The notes under the pieces are model-generated. The model was not told the origin of the DNA. It was given only the letters and a program-made list of their open reading frames with translations, and ran no database searches. 64,000 bases of DNA. Source: an uncultured Chromatiaceae bacterium. GTDB lineage: Bacteria > Pseudomonadota > Gammaproteobacteria > DRLM01. Positions 45,771 through 55,122 of the stretch are shown here, piece after piece. The stretch spans positions 69,674 to 133,673 of the forward strand of contig CALZJG010000122.1 of assembly GCA_945787555.1 (NCBI GenBank). Reading direction: 5' to 3'. A program made the position numbers and the translations under genes. Each line of letters starts with the position of its first letter. Positions within the stretch are counted from its first letter, which is position 1.

Positions 45771-48700
45771 ATGGTACAGGGCATGTTCGGCAGACGACGA
45801 GCTGCCAGGGATGGATTAGCGGGGACAAGGCAGACAACCCCATTAAGTAACGCCAGCGGGCACCAGATCTTCGCCCTGGCACTGGCCGTCTGTGGGCTGT
45901 GGAGCGGAATCGGACCCGTCCACGCCGAGTCGCCACCGTCCGGCGTCACCACGCTGACCCAGAAATCGTATCCCGGACGTAGTGCTGCCCCCACTAGCAG
46001 CCCATCGCGCACGCAGCGCAGTCTTGTTTCAGTGCCCGCCGACGGGTTGCCGCCCATCCAATTGCCGCACGGCCCAGTGTGGCTACAGGCCGGCCGCCGG
46101 CCGGTCCTGCCCGCCGAAACAGGGCGGGTTTTGCTGCAACTCAAGGGCCCGTTGCTCCCGCATCAGCGCGCCCAGCTCGCTGACTTGGGCGTGCACCTGG
46201 ACGACTATTTGCCCGAGCAGGCCTGGAAAGCCACGCTACCTAGCGCCCGTTTGGATGACGTCATGGCCTTACCCTATGTCCACGCGCTGGGCGAATTGTA
46301 TGCGGTGGATAAACTACCGCGCGAGATCCTGCTACACGACTTTGCCGCACGCTCGCGCAATGCCGATGGCAGCCTGACCTTAGAGGTCTATTTCCATCCC
46401 GACGTCGATTATACCCAGGCACGACGCGCTTTGGCCGCGGTGGAAGCACACGCCACCCAGAGCGATTTCGCCGCCGGCACACGCCTTACTGTCACGCTCG
46501 CGCCGGCGCAGGTGTTGGCCTTACTGGCGCTAGAGGTGGTGACCTGGGTGGAGGATCGCGAACCGCCCAAGTTGGGGAGCGGTCTGAATGCCGCCCGTTT
46601 GTCCGGCATCGACGTACTGGCGGGGACCGGTTACGACCTCGACGGCCGTGGCGTGCGCGTCGGCATGTGGGACGAAGGCTTGGTCGATACCACTCATCCC
46701 GATTTCGGCGGGCGCGTGGTCAACGCCGAGAACGGCACGGTGGTAGCCCATTCCACCCACGTGGCCGGCATTTTGACCGGCTCGGGTCTGGCGAGCCCGA
46801 CCGCCCGCGGCATGGCGCCGGGCGTCACTTTGCACGCCTATGACTTTCACGGCGAGCCGGTCGGCGAACACAAAGCCGCCCAGCGCAATCACGACATCAG
46901 TATCGCCAACAACTCCTGGGGCTACCTCACCGGCTGGCAGCGTAATTACTATAACGACAGTCGCTGGGTGTGGTTCGGCGGTGCAGGCCAGGAGCGCGAC
47001 GCGGATTTCGGCGCCTACACCGGCTTGACGCGCAACTGGGACCGGCTGGTGACGGACACCGGCTTGCTGGTGGTCAAGTCCATCGGCAACGATCGCAACG
47101 AACATGGCGCCGGCGGCAGTGGCCATTACCATTACGGCGACAACAACACCCTGCACTACGACTGGCATGCGCCCGACGGCGATTACCAAAGTGTGGGGCA
47201 GATCGCCGCCGCTAAGAACGTGATCAGCGTCGGCTCGGTGAACAGTGTCGGCACCATGAGCGCATTCAGCGCCTGGGGACCGACCCGCGACGGGCGCATC
47301 AAACCCGATCTGGTGGCACAGGGCAGCAATGTTTACGCGCCTTATTCCGGTCACGGTTATGCGACCTTGAACGGCACTTCCATGGCCGCACCGGTTGTGA
47401 GCGGTGCCTTGGCCCTGTTGGTGGAGCGTTACCGCGCCGTCGGGGGCGGCACTTTGACGCCACAGATCGCCAAGGCGCTGTTGGTGAATACGGCGCGTGA
47501 CCTCGGCACGCCAGGACCGGACTATGGGTACGGCTGGGGCTTGCTGGATGCCCAAGCCGCCGCCGCGCTGATCGATGTCGATGCCGGCACGGGGCGACGC
47601 ATCGCCGGCGAGCGACTGAGTAATGACGCCGAACGGCGCTTCGATGTAACCGTGCCGCCGGGCGCGGCGGAACTGCGCTACACCTTGGCGTGGACCGATC
47701 CGGCCGCCTCGCCCGGTGCCGAACTGGCCTTGGTCAATGATCTGGATTTGAGGCTGGTCGCCCCCAGCGGCGCCGTGCACTATCCCTACAGCCTGGCCGG
47801 CCTGGCCGACCCGGCCGCGCCCGCCACCCAGGTCGGTCCCAATCGCCTCGATAACGTCGAGCAAGTGCGGGTCAGCACGCCCGAAGCGGGCGAGTGGCAA
47901 GTGGTGGTGCACGCCACGCGCGTGCAGGACAACCAAGCTTATGCGGTGGTCGGCAATGTCGATCTACCCCGCGACAGCGTACCGCCCGGTGGGGTGTACC
48001 TGGCGCTCAACAGCGGCGCGTCTTATGCGCTCACGCCGGAAGTTAACGTGCATTTGGCCGGTTACGACAATATCGCGGTCAGCGGCTATTACTTGTCCGA
48101 ATCCCCTGCTCCGCCGCCGCCCGCGAACTTCACGACCGTGCCGGCGATAGACCGCCTGCAACTCAATGTGACCTGGGCCTTGAGTTCCGACGACGGTGAG
48201 AAAACGCTCTATGCCTGGTTGCGCGATGCGGCGGGAAATGTGAGTGACCCCGTGCCGGCGCGCATCATTCTCGACACCCAGCCGCCGGAGCCGCCGCAGG
48301 TCAGTGGCGCGTTCACGACGGCAAGGGAACTGAGCTGGAACTGGACGCCGGGGACTGGCGGCAACGGCGTGTTCCGTTACAAACTCAACGATCCGGACAT
48401 GAGCGTAGGCGTGGCCGAGGTGCGTGACACCTATTACGTTCCACTGGCCCCGCTCAGCGTCGGCGCGCACACCTTGTATGTACAGGAACGCGACGTCGCC
48501 GGCCATTGGTCGGCGGCAGCGGCGGCGACCGTGCAGGTCGATGTCCTACCTATCATCATCCTGCCCCCCAATGTGATGATGCCGCCGCCGCGCTTGCCGG
48601 TGGTGTGGGCGCTGACACCCAGCAATCATGCCCGCCCGACCTGGTATTGGGGCAGCGGTGGTGGTGGCGGCATTTATCGTTTTCGCCTCGACAACGCCGA

Positions 48701-49214
48701 TTTGAACGGCGCCATGGAAAGCAATAGTGCCGCTTACACGCCGCCGACCGCCCTCAGCGATGGGCCGCACACACTATATGTGCAAGAGCGCGCTTATGAC
48801 GGCAATTGGTCCCCGTTGGGCAGTTACAACGTACTCATCGACACCGCACCACCGCTGACCGATGTCAGTGTGGCAGCCTCCAATTCCGAGCGCTGGGTGA
48901 CGCTCGCTTGCCTGGACACGGGCTCGGGATGCGCGGCGACCTATTACAGCCTCGACGGCAGTCAGCCCAGCTTGGCGACAGCGCGCTACGATGAGCCGAT
49001 ACTGGTACAGGGTGACGCGACCTTGCGCTTCTTATCGGTGGACAAAGCCGGCAATGCCGAAGAAGATCAGTCGCGCGCCTACGCAACCAGCGCAGAAGCA
49101 CCGCGCGCCGGCAGCGGCGGCGGTGGTGGTCTGGGCCCGTGGGCCGCGCTGTTGCTATGTTGGTGGTCCAGCAGGCGCGTCGCGCGCCGTAAACAACCAC
49201 CCGCTTGCGTCTAA
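45771..49214 (+). CDS. Large secreted subtilisin-like protease with GlyGly-CTERM tail
   Basis: A 1147-residue S8 serine protease. An N-terminal hydrophobic signal (IFALALAVCGLWSGIGPVHA) is followed by a propeptide-like region to about 260. The catalytic domain has Asp in RVGMWDEGLVDTTHPDF, His in HSTHVAGILTGSGLA and Ser in LNGTSMAAPVVSGALALLV. Beta-sandwich and Ig-like repeats follow, with near-duplicate segments around HTLYVQERDVAGHW and HTLYVQERAYDGNW, and a chitobiase-like YYSLDGSQPS module. The tail is GSGGGGGLGPWAALLLCWW plus basic residues, a GlyGly-CTERM signal. Its stop overlaps the convergent next gene. Confidence 0.9.
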   Translation: MVQGMFGRRRAARDGLAGTRQTTPLSNASGHQIFALALAVCGLWSGIGPVHAESPPSGVTTLTQKSYPGRSAAPTSSPSRTQRSLVSVPADGLPPIQLPHGPVWLQAGRRPVLPAETGRVLLQLKGPLLPHQRAQLADLGVHLDDYLPEQAWKATLPSARLDDVMALPYVHALGELYAVDKLPREILLHDFAARSRNADGSLTLEVYFHPDVDYTQARRALAAVEAHATQSDFAAGTRLTVTLAPAQVLALLALEVVTWVEDREPPKLGSGLNAARLSGIDVLAGTGYDLDGRGVRVGMWDEGLVDTTHPDFGGRVVNAENGTVVAHSTHVAGILTGSGLASPTARGMAPGVTLHAYDFHGEPVGEHKAAQRNHDISIANNSWGYLTGWQRNYYNDSRWVWFGGAGQERDADFGAYTGLTRNWDRLVTDTGLLVVKSIGNDRNEHGAGGSGHYHYGDNNTLHYDWHAPDGDYQSVGQIAAAKNVISVGSVNSVGTMSAFSAWGPTRDGRIKPDLVAQGSNVYAPYSGHGYATLNGTSMAAPVVSGALALLVERYRAVGGGTLTPQIAKALLVNTARDLGTPGPDYGYGWGLLDAQAAAALIDVDAGTGRRIAGERLSNDAERRFDVTVPPGAAELRYTLAWTDPAASPGAELALVNDLDLRLVAPSGAVHYPYSLAGLADPAAPATQVGPNRLDNVEQVRVSTPEAGEWQVVVHATRVQDNQAYAVVGNVDLPRDSVPPGGVYLALNSGASYALTPEVNVHLAGYDNIAVSGYYLSESPAPPPPANFTTVPAIDRLQLNVTWALSSDDGEKTLYAWLRDAAGNVSDPVPARIILDTQPPEPPQVSGAFTTARELSWNWTPGTGGNGVFRYKLNDPDMSVGVAEVRDTYYVPLAPLSVGAHTLYVQERDVAGHWSAAAAATVQVDVLPIIILPPNVMMPPPRLPVVWALTPSNHARPTWYWGSGGGGGIYRFRLDNADLNGAMESNSAAYTPPTALSDGPHTLYVQERAYDGNWSPLGSYNVLIDTAPPLTDVSVAASNSERWVTLACLDTGSGCAATYYSLDGSQPSLATARYDEPILVQGDATLRFLSVDKAGNAEEDQSRAYATSAEAPRAGSGGGGGLGPWAALLLCWWSSRRVARRKQPPACV

Positions 49215-49687
49215 CGGCCGCGCGTGGCGAGCACTTCGTAGCGCGGCGTGAGTTCGCCGCGAGGATTGAGCGGGGCGGTGAAATAGATGCGTTGGCGAAA
49301 ATCACGCGCTTGCTGGGCAGGAACGTCGGGCTTGAAGATGATATCGGCTTGATCGACCGTCTCGCATTGCTCGGCCACGCAATCCTCCAGCGACGCGCGC
49401 AGCACCAATTCATGCAAGGTATATTGCGCGGAAAGATTGCGCACCCGGCCTATGAGCCAACTGGCGCGATCATCGCGCTGTAAACGCATCTCGGCCAGTT
49501 CCACTTCGCTGGGCGCAATGAGCAGTTTGGCGTCTTGTAGAGATTGCTCCTGATACCAAGCGAAATAGGCGATGATGCCGACCACGACCAGCAAGGCCAA
49601 GGGCGCCGCGCGGCCCATGTTTTGGCGGGTGAGCGCCATGGCCAACAACACCAATACCAATATCAGAGCCAGCAATCCCCAAATCAT
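49211..49687 (-). CDS. Two-helix membrane hypothetical protein
   Basis: A 158-residue protein with two N-terminal hydrophobic helices (IWGLLALILVLVLLAMAL and APLALLVVVGIIAYFAWY). The C-terminal domain has the look of an all-beta fold (ASWLIGRVRNLSAQYTLHEL) and a pair of close Cys (EDCVAEQCETVD). This layout resembles small periplasm-facing envelope proteins. It is convergent with the subtilase gene, the two stops overlapping by four bases. I do not recognise the family. Confidence 0.6.
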   Translation of the reverse strand: MIWGLLALILVLVLLAMALTRQNMGRAAPLALLVVVGIIAYFAWYQEQSLQDAKLLIAPSEVELAEMRLQRDDRASWLIGRVRNLSAQYTLHELVLRASLEDCVAEQCETVDQADIIFKPDVPAQQARDFRQRIYFTAPLNPRGELTPRYEVLATRGR

Positions 49688-50107
49688 CAGCGACCTCGTT
49701 GTGCGTAGACCTGCAACATCTTAACCATTATAACCCCAAGTGCCTCATTAACTTCTGACTGCTCATAGCGGTACGAGTTGCCGCGGCACCGGCGGCTGCA
49801 CCAGAACAATCGTTGCGCGTGTCGTTCAGGGGGCCTGGCAGCAAATAATTTGCGACATACGCTCCCCAGACCGTTGTGGCGAGTAGGCAAGGTGCACGCC
49901 ACTGTCCCACCGCGGGCTATTTCCCTGTGTCGTGTGTTGATCGCGCCTGGCAGACCGGTAGACGGTGCTTGAGCCAGGCTCGCAAAGCCAGTTGCCCACC
50001 GCGCCGGATGACCGCCAGCAACCGATTAACGTCGCGGACGATTATGAGATGGAGAGGTTGCGACGCGCGGCCCAGCCGGCACGGGCTCTTTGTTACAATG
50101 CGCCCCC
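49688..50107. promoter_or_regulatory. Intergenic region upstream of uvrD
   Basis: About 420 bases without a supported gene. TACAAT at 50094-50099 lies only eight bases before the uvrD ATG and could be a -10, but no matching -35 was found. I looked for an E. coli-type SOS box (CTG-N10-CAG) and saw none. Confidence 0.35.
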
Positions 50108-52288
50108 ATGGATGTATCCGATATTCTCGATCCCCTGAATGATGCGCAACGCGAGGCGGTCACCGCCCCCGCCGGACCGGTGCTGGTGGTGGCGGGTGCG
50201 GGCAGCGGCAAGACGCGGGTGCTGGTGCATCGCATCGCCTGGCTGATCCGCGTCGAGGGCGCCTCACCCTACGGCATCCTCGCCGTCACCTTCACCAACA
50301 AGGCGGCGGCGGAAATGCGCGGGCGCACCGAGGAACTGCTCGGCATCCCGACCGGCGGCATGTGGGTGGGCACTTTTCACAGCCTTGCCCATCGCCTGTT
50401 GCGCACGCATTGGCGCGAAGCCGGCCTGCCGCAGACCTTTCAAATCCTCGACTCCGATGATCAGTACCGCTTGATCCGCCGCCTCCTCAAGGCGTTGGAC
50501 TTAGACGAGGCCAAGTGGCCGCCGCGCCAGGTGCAGGGTTACATCAATAGCCGCAAGGACGAAGGACTGCGTCCCGCGCACATCGATCAGCAGCACGATA
50601 TTTATGCGCGCCAGATGGTGCGCATCTATCTCGCCTACGAAGAACAATGCCAGCGCGCCGGCCTCGTGGACTTCGCCGAATTGTTGTTGCGTGCCCATGA
50701 ATTGCTGCGTGATCGCACTGAGATTCTTCAGCATTACCAGCAACGATTTCAGTACATACTGGTCGATGAGTTCCAGGACACCAACGCCATTCAATATGCT
50801 TGGCTGCGTTTATTGGCCGGCACGCGCGGCTGTTTGTTCGCCGTGGGCGACGATGACCAATCCATCTATGGCTGGCGCGGCGCGCGCATCGAAAACATTC
50901 ACCGCTACAGCAAGGATTTTCCCGGCACGGTGACGTTGCGTCTGGAAGAGAACTATCGCTCCACACAAACCATCCTCGCCGCCGCCAACGCGCTGATCGA
51001 GCACAACACGGGGCGCCTCGGCAAGGAGCTGTGGACCGACGGCGAAGAAGGCGATCCGTTGATGTTGTACTCGGCCTTCAACGAATTGGACGAAGCACGC
51101 TTCGTGGTCGAGCGCATCCGTCATTGGCAAGAGGCGGGCCATCGCCGCAGCGAAGCGGCGATACTCTATCGCTCCAACGCGCAATCGCGGGTACTCGAAG
51201 AAGCCTTGCTCGCCGCCGGCGTGCCCTATCGCGTCTACGGCGGCTTGCGTTTTTTCGAGCGCGCCGAAATCAAGGATGCGCTGGCCTATCTGCGCCTCAT
51301 CGCCAATCGCGATGACGATGCTTCGTTCGAGCGCGTGGTCAACACGCCCACGCGCGGCATTGGTGACCGCACGTTGCAAAACGTGCGCGATCAGGCGCGG
51401 CAAGATGGCGTGACCTTGTGGCGCGCCGCCGAGGCGCTGCTCAGCAGCCATGCCCTGCCGGCGCGCGCTGCCACCGCGCTGCGCGGCTTTCTCGATCTGA
51501 TCGCGCGCCTCGACAGCGACACCCGTGATCTGCCCTTGAACGAGAGCGTCGATCACGTCATCGCCGCTAGCGGCTTGGTCGCGTACCACGGCCGCGACAA
51601 AGGCGAGAAGGGCCAGGCACGCGTCGAGAACTTAGAAGAATTGGTCAGTGCCGCACGCCAGTTCGAGGTCGAAGAAGACACACCTTCAGAAGACGACGGC
51701 ACACCTCTCGATCCGCTATCCGCGTTTCTCACCCATGCGGCGCTGGAAGCCGGTGAGGGCCAGGGCGATAAATGGGAGGATTGCGTGCAATTGATGACCT
51801 TGCATTCCGCCAAGGGCTTGGAATTTCCGCTGGTGTTTCTCGTCGGCATGGAAGAAGGCTTGTTCCCCCATCAAATGTCCGTCGAAGAACCCGGCCGTCT
51901 CGAGGAAGAGCGCCGCCTGTGTTACGTCGGCATCACCCGCGCGCGACGCGAATTGTATTTGACCCATGCCGAATTACGCCGCTTACACGGCAGCGAAACC
52001 TATCCGCGTGCGTCGCGCTTTATTTCTGAAATTCCCGCCAAGCTGTTGCGCGAAGTGCGCCCGCGCGCGCAGGTGGTACGCCCCGTCTCTCACCGCGGCA
52101 TCGCCGACACCGCGGCGACCTCCGCTTCCGGCTTGCGTCTCGGCCAGCGCGTCAGCCACGCCAAGTTCGGCGAAGGCGTGGTGCTCAACTACGAAGGCCA
52201 AGGGTCCAGCGCCCGCGTGCAAGTCAATTTCTCCGGCGCGGGCGCCAAGTGGTTGGTGCTGGCCTACGCCAATTTACAGGCGCTATAG
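50108..52288 (+). CDS. uvrD: DNA helicase II UvrD
   Basis: A 726-residue superfamily 1A 3'-5' helicase for mismatch and excision repair. The Walker A motif is AGAGSGKTRVLVHRIAWL, followed by FTNKAAAEMRGR (Ia), ILVDEFQDTN (II), VGDDDQSIYGWRGA (III), EENYRSTQ (IV), LMTLHSAKGLEFPLVFLVGM (V) and YVGITRARREL (VI). A C-terminal Tudor-like RNAP-binding end (GQRVSHAKFGEGVVLNYEG) is present. The ATG at 50108 is chosen because LDPLNDAQREAV is the usual start; an upstream GTG-type extension is unlikely. Confidence 0.97.
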   Translation: MDVSDILDPLNDAQREAVTAPAGPVLVVAGAGSGKTRVLVHRIAWLIRVEGASPYGILAVTFTNKAAAEMRGRTEELLGIPTGGMWVGTFHSLAHRLLRTHWREAGLPQTFQILDSDDQYRLIRRLLKALDLDEAKWPPRQVQGYINSRKDEGLRPAHIDQQHDIYARQMVRIYLAYEEQCQRAGLVDFAELLLRAHELLRDRTEILQHYQQRFQYILVDEFQDTNAIQYAWLRLLAGTRGCLFAVGDDDQSIYGWRGARIENIHRYSKDFPGTVTLRLEENYRSTQTILAAANALIEHNTGRLGKELWTDGEEGDPLMLYSAFNELDEARFVVERIRHWQEAGHRRSEAAILYRSNAQSRVLEEALLAAGVPYRVYGGLRFFERAEIKDALAYLRLIANRDDDASFERVVNTPTRGIGDRTLQNVRDQARQDGVTLWRAAEALLSSHALPARAATALRGFLDLIARLDSDTRDLPLNESVDHVIAASGLVAYHGRDKGEKGQARVENLEELVSAARQFEVEEDTPSEDDGTPLDPLSAFLTHAALEAGEGQGDKWEDCVQLMTLHSAKGLEFPLVFLVGMEEGLFPHQMSVEEPGRLEEERRLCYVGITRARRELYLTHAELRRLHGSETYPRASRFISEIPAKLLREVRPRAQVVRPVSHRGIADTAATSASGLRLGQRVSHAKFGEGVVLNYEGQGSSARVQVNFSGAGAKWLVLAYANLQAL

Positions 52289-52415
52289 GTTCCGATCGAT
52301 GCCTCACGCCTACCGTAAGCCCCTTGGATCACCCCGGTGTTCGAACAACGCTGTCCGGGACTGCAATACGATGGCCACGCAAGTATTGTGATGTCAACCG
52401 CGAGAATTGCCACGC

Positions 52416-52856
52416 TCACCACCTTTGGCTCTGAGCATGCGTGCCCACCGGCAGCACCGTCGCTGAGATAGTGCTACGAAACACCCCGGTTACGTATCTG
52501 CCACCCCGCTTGGAGTTGATGTTCGCGATGAAATAAGCGGTGCGGCCCGTCGATTTGCTGTTCGCAGAGACGCGTTTAAAGCGAAATACGACGCTGGGCT
52601 TCTTTCTTCTGTAGGTATTTGAATCGTAGAATCTGATGTGCTCACCAAAGCTGCGAGATACAGCGGGTATCAGCCTGACTTGCACGTCTTAAAAGACCAA
52701 GCCGCTCACATTCTCCAACTTCAATATTAATAAATAGCGTTTGTTTTTCTCGATTCTGTCCAACGCGGGCGTCAGCCCGCCATGAATCGTCCACTCAAGC
52801 TTCAAGCTGCTCTTTATTGCATCATTCAGCGTCCGTTCCAGGCTGGTAGCGGCCAT
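52416..52856 (-). pseudogene. Small ORF interrupted by in-frame TAA, hypothetical
   Basis: A minus-strand frame starting at 52856 (MAATSLERTLNDAIKSSLKL), with GGGAG seven bases upstream, runs to an in-frame TAA at 52689-52691. It continues without shift into a further 90 codons: KLENVSGLVF-stop-DVQVRLIPAVSRSFGEHI, which reads as one beta-rich domain. This suggests a single gene of about 146 codons with a nonsense mutation. Alternatively there are two separate short ORFs, or neither is real. No family is recognised, and base composition is AT-richer than the surroundings. Confidence 0.4.
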
Positions 52857-53103
52857 AGTCCATCTCCCTGCTAGTCTCAAGACAACATGTTCCTGTGGCA
52901 ATAGTACAGTCAATCGCTCCGTGATGGGCAAGAGCGCATGAGGAAAGCTAGGGTTTTCCAGATTGATAGCGAGAAGGTTGTTGCGATGACTATGTCCCCG
53001 GATGTCGCAGCGCAACATCCGGGCTACACTCACCGGTACACATAGTGACCCGCATAGCTCACCAAAACTGGTGCCGATAAGCACGACCATGAGGCCACTC
53101 ACC

Positions 53104-53679
53104 CTAGCGGCTCATGACACCTTCCAACTTGGCAATCAGCGCGGCGCAGGCCGCCTCCGGGGTGGTGAGCTTCATGGATTGCGGTACATCCACGGTCAAG
53201 CGTCCGCTCAACTCGTACATGCAAACCAAATCATCTTGACCCGGCTCATCGGTGGAGACGGTCAGTAACTGTTGATCAAGGAAGTAATAGGTGAGGAACT
53301 CGCCGCGGGACGCCACGGCGTAACTGCGACTCTGATTCTGCCAAAGGGTGCGCGGATGGCGTTTGATCCGCTCGGTGACCCGCTCCACATCAGGCGGCGT
53401 ATAGACCGGCTTGGGCTTTGTTTTAGGTTTGGGTCTTGGCTTGGCTGCTGCCGTGACGGCCGGTTTGGCCGGCGGGGTGGGAAGCGGTTGGATGGCCGAG
53501 TCAGATTCAGGTGGAGCGGCAGCGACGTCCGCGGGCGGCGTCTGGTAGGGCTCGCGGACGATGGTGCCGGTAATGCGCGGCGCACGGACCTCCGTCGAGG
53601 TGCTTTCATCTTCGCTGTACACGCCGATAACGCCTGCCAAGGGCAAGCCGATCACCGCTATCACTATGCTGAGGCGCAT
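53104..53679 (-). CDS. Membrane-anchored proline-rich hypothetical protein
   Basis: A 191-residue protein starting at 53679 (MRLSIVIAVIGLPLAGVIGV). It has one N-terminal membrane helix and a Pro/Ala/Lys-rich linker (AKPAVTAAAKPRPKPKTKPK, TonB-like in look). A folded C-terminal domain (SYAVASRGEFLTYYFLDQQL with LTVSTDEPGQDDLVCMY) ends with a helix AACAALIAKLEGVMSR. The layout suits a periplasmic domain reaching across the wall. A longer upstream extension is rejected as non-coding. The family is unknown. Confidence 0.6.
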   Translation of the reverse strand: MRLSIVIAVIGLPLAGVIGVYSEDESTSTEVRAPRITGTIVREPYQTPPADVAAAPPESDSAIQPLPTPPAKPAVTAAAKPRPKPKTKPKPVYTPPDVERVTERIKRHPRTLWQNQSRSYAVASRGEFLTYYFLDQQLLTVSTDEPGQDDLVCMYELSGRLTVDVPQSMKLTTPEAACAALIAKLEGVMSR

Positions 53680-53897
53680 GCTTACAACCCGTTGGAAATT
53701 GTTGCAGTGAAGTTCACTAAAACAATCAGTTAGCCTGCAACGACTATCGGACGGCGGCGTGGAATTGTTTAGTCGCGGCCGGAGCGCGTGACAAGATCGG
53801 CTGACAGAGATCAAGCCTCGCTCGAAGCAATCGCCACAACACCGCCCGACCGGCGCCGCTTTTTGGCGTGAGAGCGAGCACGGAATGAATGGACGTT

Positions 53898-53929
53898 CGG
53901 CGTAGCCAACTCCTGGAGTGGCTACGCCG
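53898..53929. terminator. Hairpin downstream of the PEP-CTERM gene
   Basis: A perfect 11-bp stem CGGCGTAGCCA/TGGCTACGCCG with a 10-base loop, 82 bases past the PEP-CTERM stop. There is no T-run on the minus strand; on the plus strand GTTCTCTTC follows. Confidence 0.45.
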
Positions 53930-54010
53930 GTTCTCTTCAAGACCCTATCGACAGCGGTTGGAGATCGTGGGATCCCCGCCGCAACGGGCAAGCCACGAAT
54001 AGGCGGGCGA

Positions 54011-54703
54011 TTAAACGCCTCGCTTGCGCCGACGCATGACGCTCAGACCTGCCAGGCCGAGACCAAGGATGGCGAGAGAGGTGGGTTCGGGGACATTGTT
54101 GACGATGTCTTGGCTTTCGACGCCAAGGATATCGAAGGCCCAGGCGCCGGTGCGGTTGGGGTCACTTAGCAGAGACTTGGCGCAAAATAATCCCGGCGGG
54201 CTGCAGCGTAGTGGATTGCTGGTGTAGGTTTGATTACCGGTTTTGTCGAATCCGGCTCCCAGAGTGGGGCCAATTGCAAAATTGTCGGATTGCATGATGG
54301 CCACTTGATACATGCCCGCCGCCAGCACCTCATCAAAACAGGCATCATATGGGTCACCGTTGTCAGCGTTGACCACACCGGCGCCGCATGCATTTAGACT
54401 AACAGCAGCGGCGTCCTCGTTTTGATTTACTAGATTTCCACTACTGTCGAACAGGGCCAGCATGGGGTCGAAGCCGCCTGCGGGCACGACAGTACCATCC
54501 GCTTGCGTGCCACCGCCGAAGCCATAGGTGCGCAGTCTCACCTTCGAGACATCGTCCGCCGTGAAGCTAAACAGCCGAACGTCGTCGTCGTTGGCAAACA
54601 CACCTGTGAAGGAAAAGTTCATTGGCACCGCCTGGGCTTGGGCCCCCACCACCAGCGATGCGACCACACACAAAGTTGAGGCTAACTTCGTGATTCTAGG
54701 CAT
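54011..54703 (-). CDS. PEP-CTERM sorted exported protein (DVUA0089-like)
   Basis: A 230-residue exported protein. A signal peptide ends near AQAQA. The beta-rich body includes VRLFSFTADDVSKVRLRTYG and GGFDPMLALFDSSGNLV, typical of DVUA0089-type modules. The C-terminus NVPEPTSLAILGLGLAGLS plus a basic tail (MRRRKRGV) is a clear PEP-CTERM signal, cut by an exosortase during export, usually in EPS-producing bacteria. No exosortase gene is in the window. It is monocistronic; the promoter lies in the 54.7-55.1 kb gap. Confidence 0.9.
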   Translation of the reverse strand: MPRITKLASTLCVVASLVVGAQAQAVPMNFSFTGVFANDDDVRLFSFTADDVSKVRLRTYGFGGGTQADGTVVPAGGFDPMLALFDSSGNLVNQNEDAAAVSLNACGAGVVNADNGDPYDACFDEVLAAGMYQVAIMQSDNFAIGPTLGAGFDKTGNQTYTSNPLRCSPPGLFCAKSLLSDPNRTGAWAFDILGVESQDIVNNVPEPTSLAILGLGLAGLSVMRRRKRGV

Positions 54704-55067
54704 TGTTGTTGTTCTCCTGCTAGCTTGCGTCAGGGAAATGAGTTGTTTTCCCGTAAAATATGCAAATTTCGTGTCAATTGTTAATACTTGTCAATTTACA
54801 ATTAGATGACTTAAAGCGCTACAGGCCGAGATTTCGCATATGTAAAGGTTGTCGACGGGCAACGAGGCGGATTATTGCAATAGCTTATGACACTACTAGG
54901 CTAAACCGGGGGCGCCTGAGTATGTCTGTGTATGGCATGACCACCGAGGGCGGCGGCGTTACCGACAGGTCCGCGCATAGGCCGATCTCGCGCTGCGGAT
55001 GCTCGCCAGCGTAAGAGGAAGAGGCGGGTCACCCTGCCCGCTTTGTCCCAGCCCCAACCCACCGCTT
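54704..55067. other. Divergent intergenic region (PEP-CTERM/lexA-like)
   Basis: A 364-base gap. The first 130 bases are AT-rich (AAATATGCAAATTTCGTGTCAATTG) and probably contain the PEP-CTERM promoter. The remainder is GC-rich, with no ORF of note. Confidence 0.4.
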
Positions 55068-55119
55068 GAAAGTTCTCAAAACCTTCCCTATCCTGAGCCG
55101 GGACTTTTCGAGAACTTTC
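55068..55119. promoter_or_regulatory. Inverted GAAAGTTCTC sites upstream of lexA-like gene
   Basis: GAAAGTTCTCAAAAC (55068-55082) on the plus strand and GAAAGTTCTCGAAAA on the minus strand (55105-55119) form an inverted pair of near-identical 15-mers, with a perfect 10-base core in each and centres 42 bp apart. The second ends three bases before the ATG of the lexA-like gene. It looks like an autoregulatory operator but is unlike the E. coli CTGT-N8-ACAG box. Confidence 0.55.
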
Positions 55120-55122
55120 CCT

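Noticed and set aside
46530-47936. 468-codon open frame on the minus strand inside the subtilase gene
   Set aside because: It is the mirror of a high-GC coding frame. The plus-strand frame carries the full catalytic triad and sorting tail, and the minus translation has no motif.
49990-50107. SOS box upstream of uvrD
   Set aside because: No CTG-N10-CAG palindrome of the E. coli kind was found in the region before the start.
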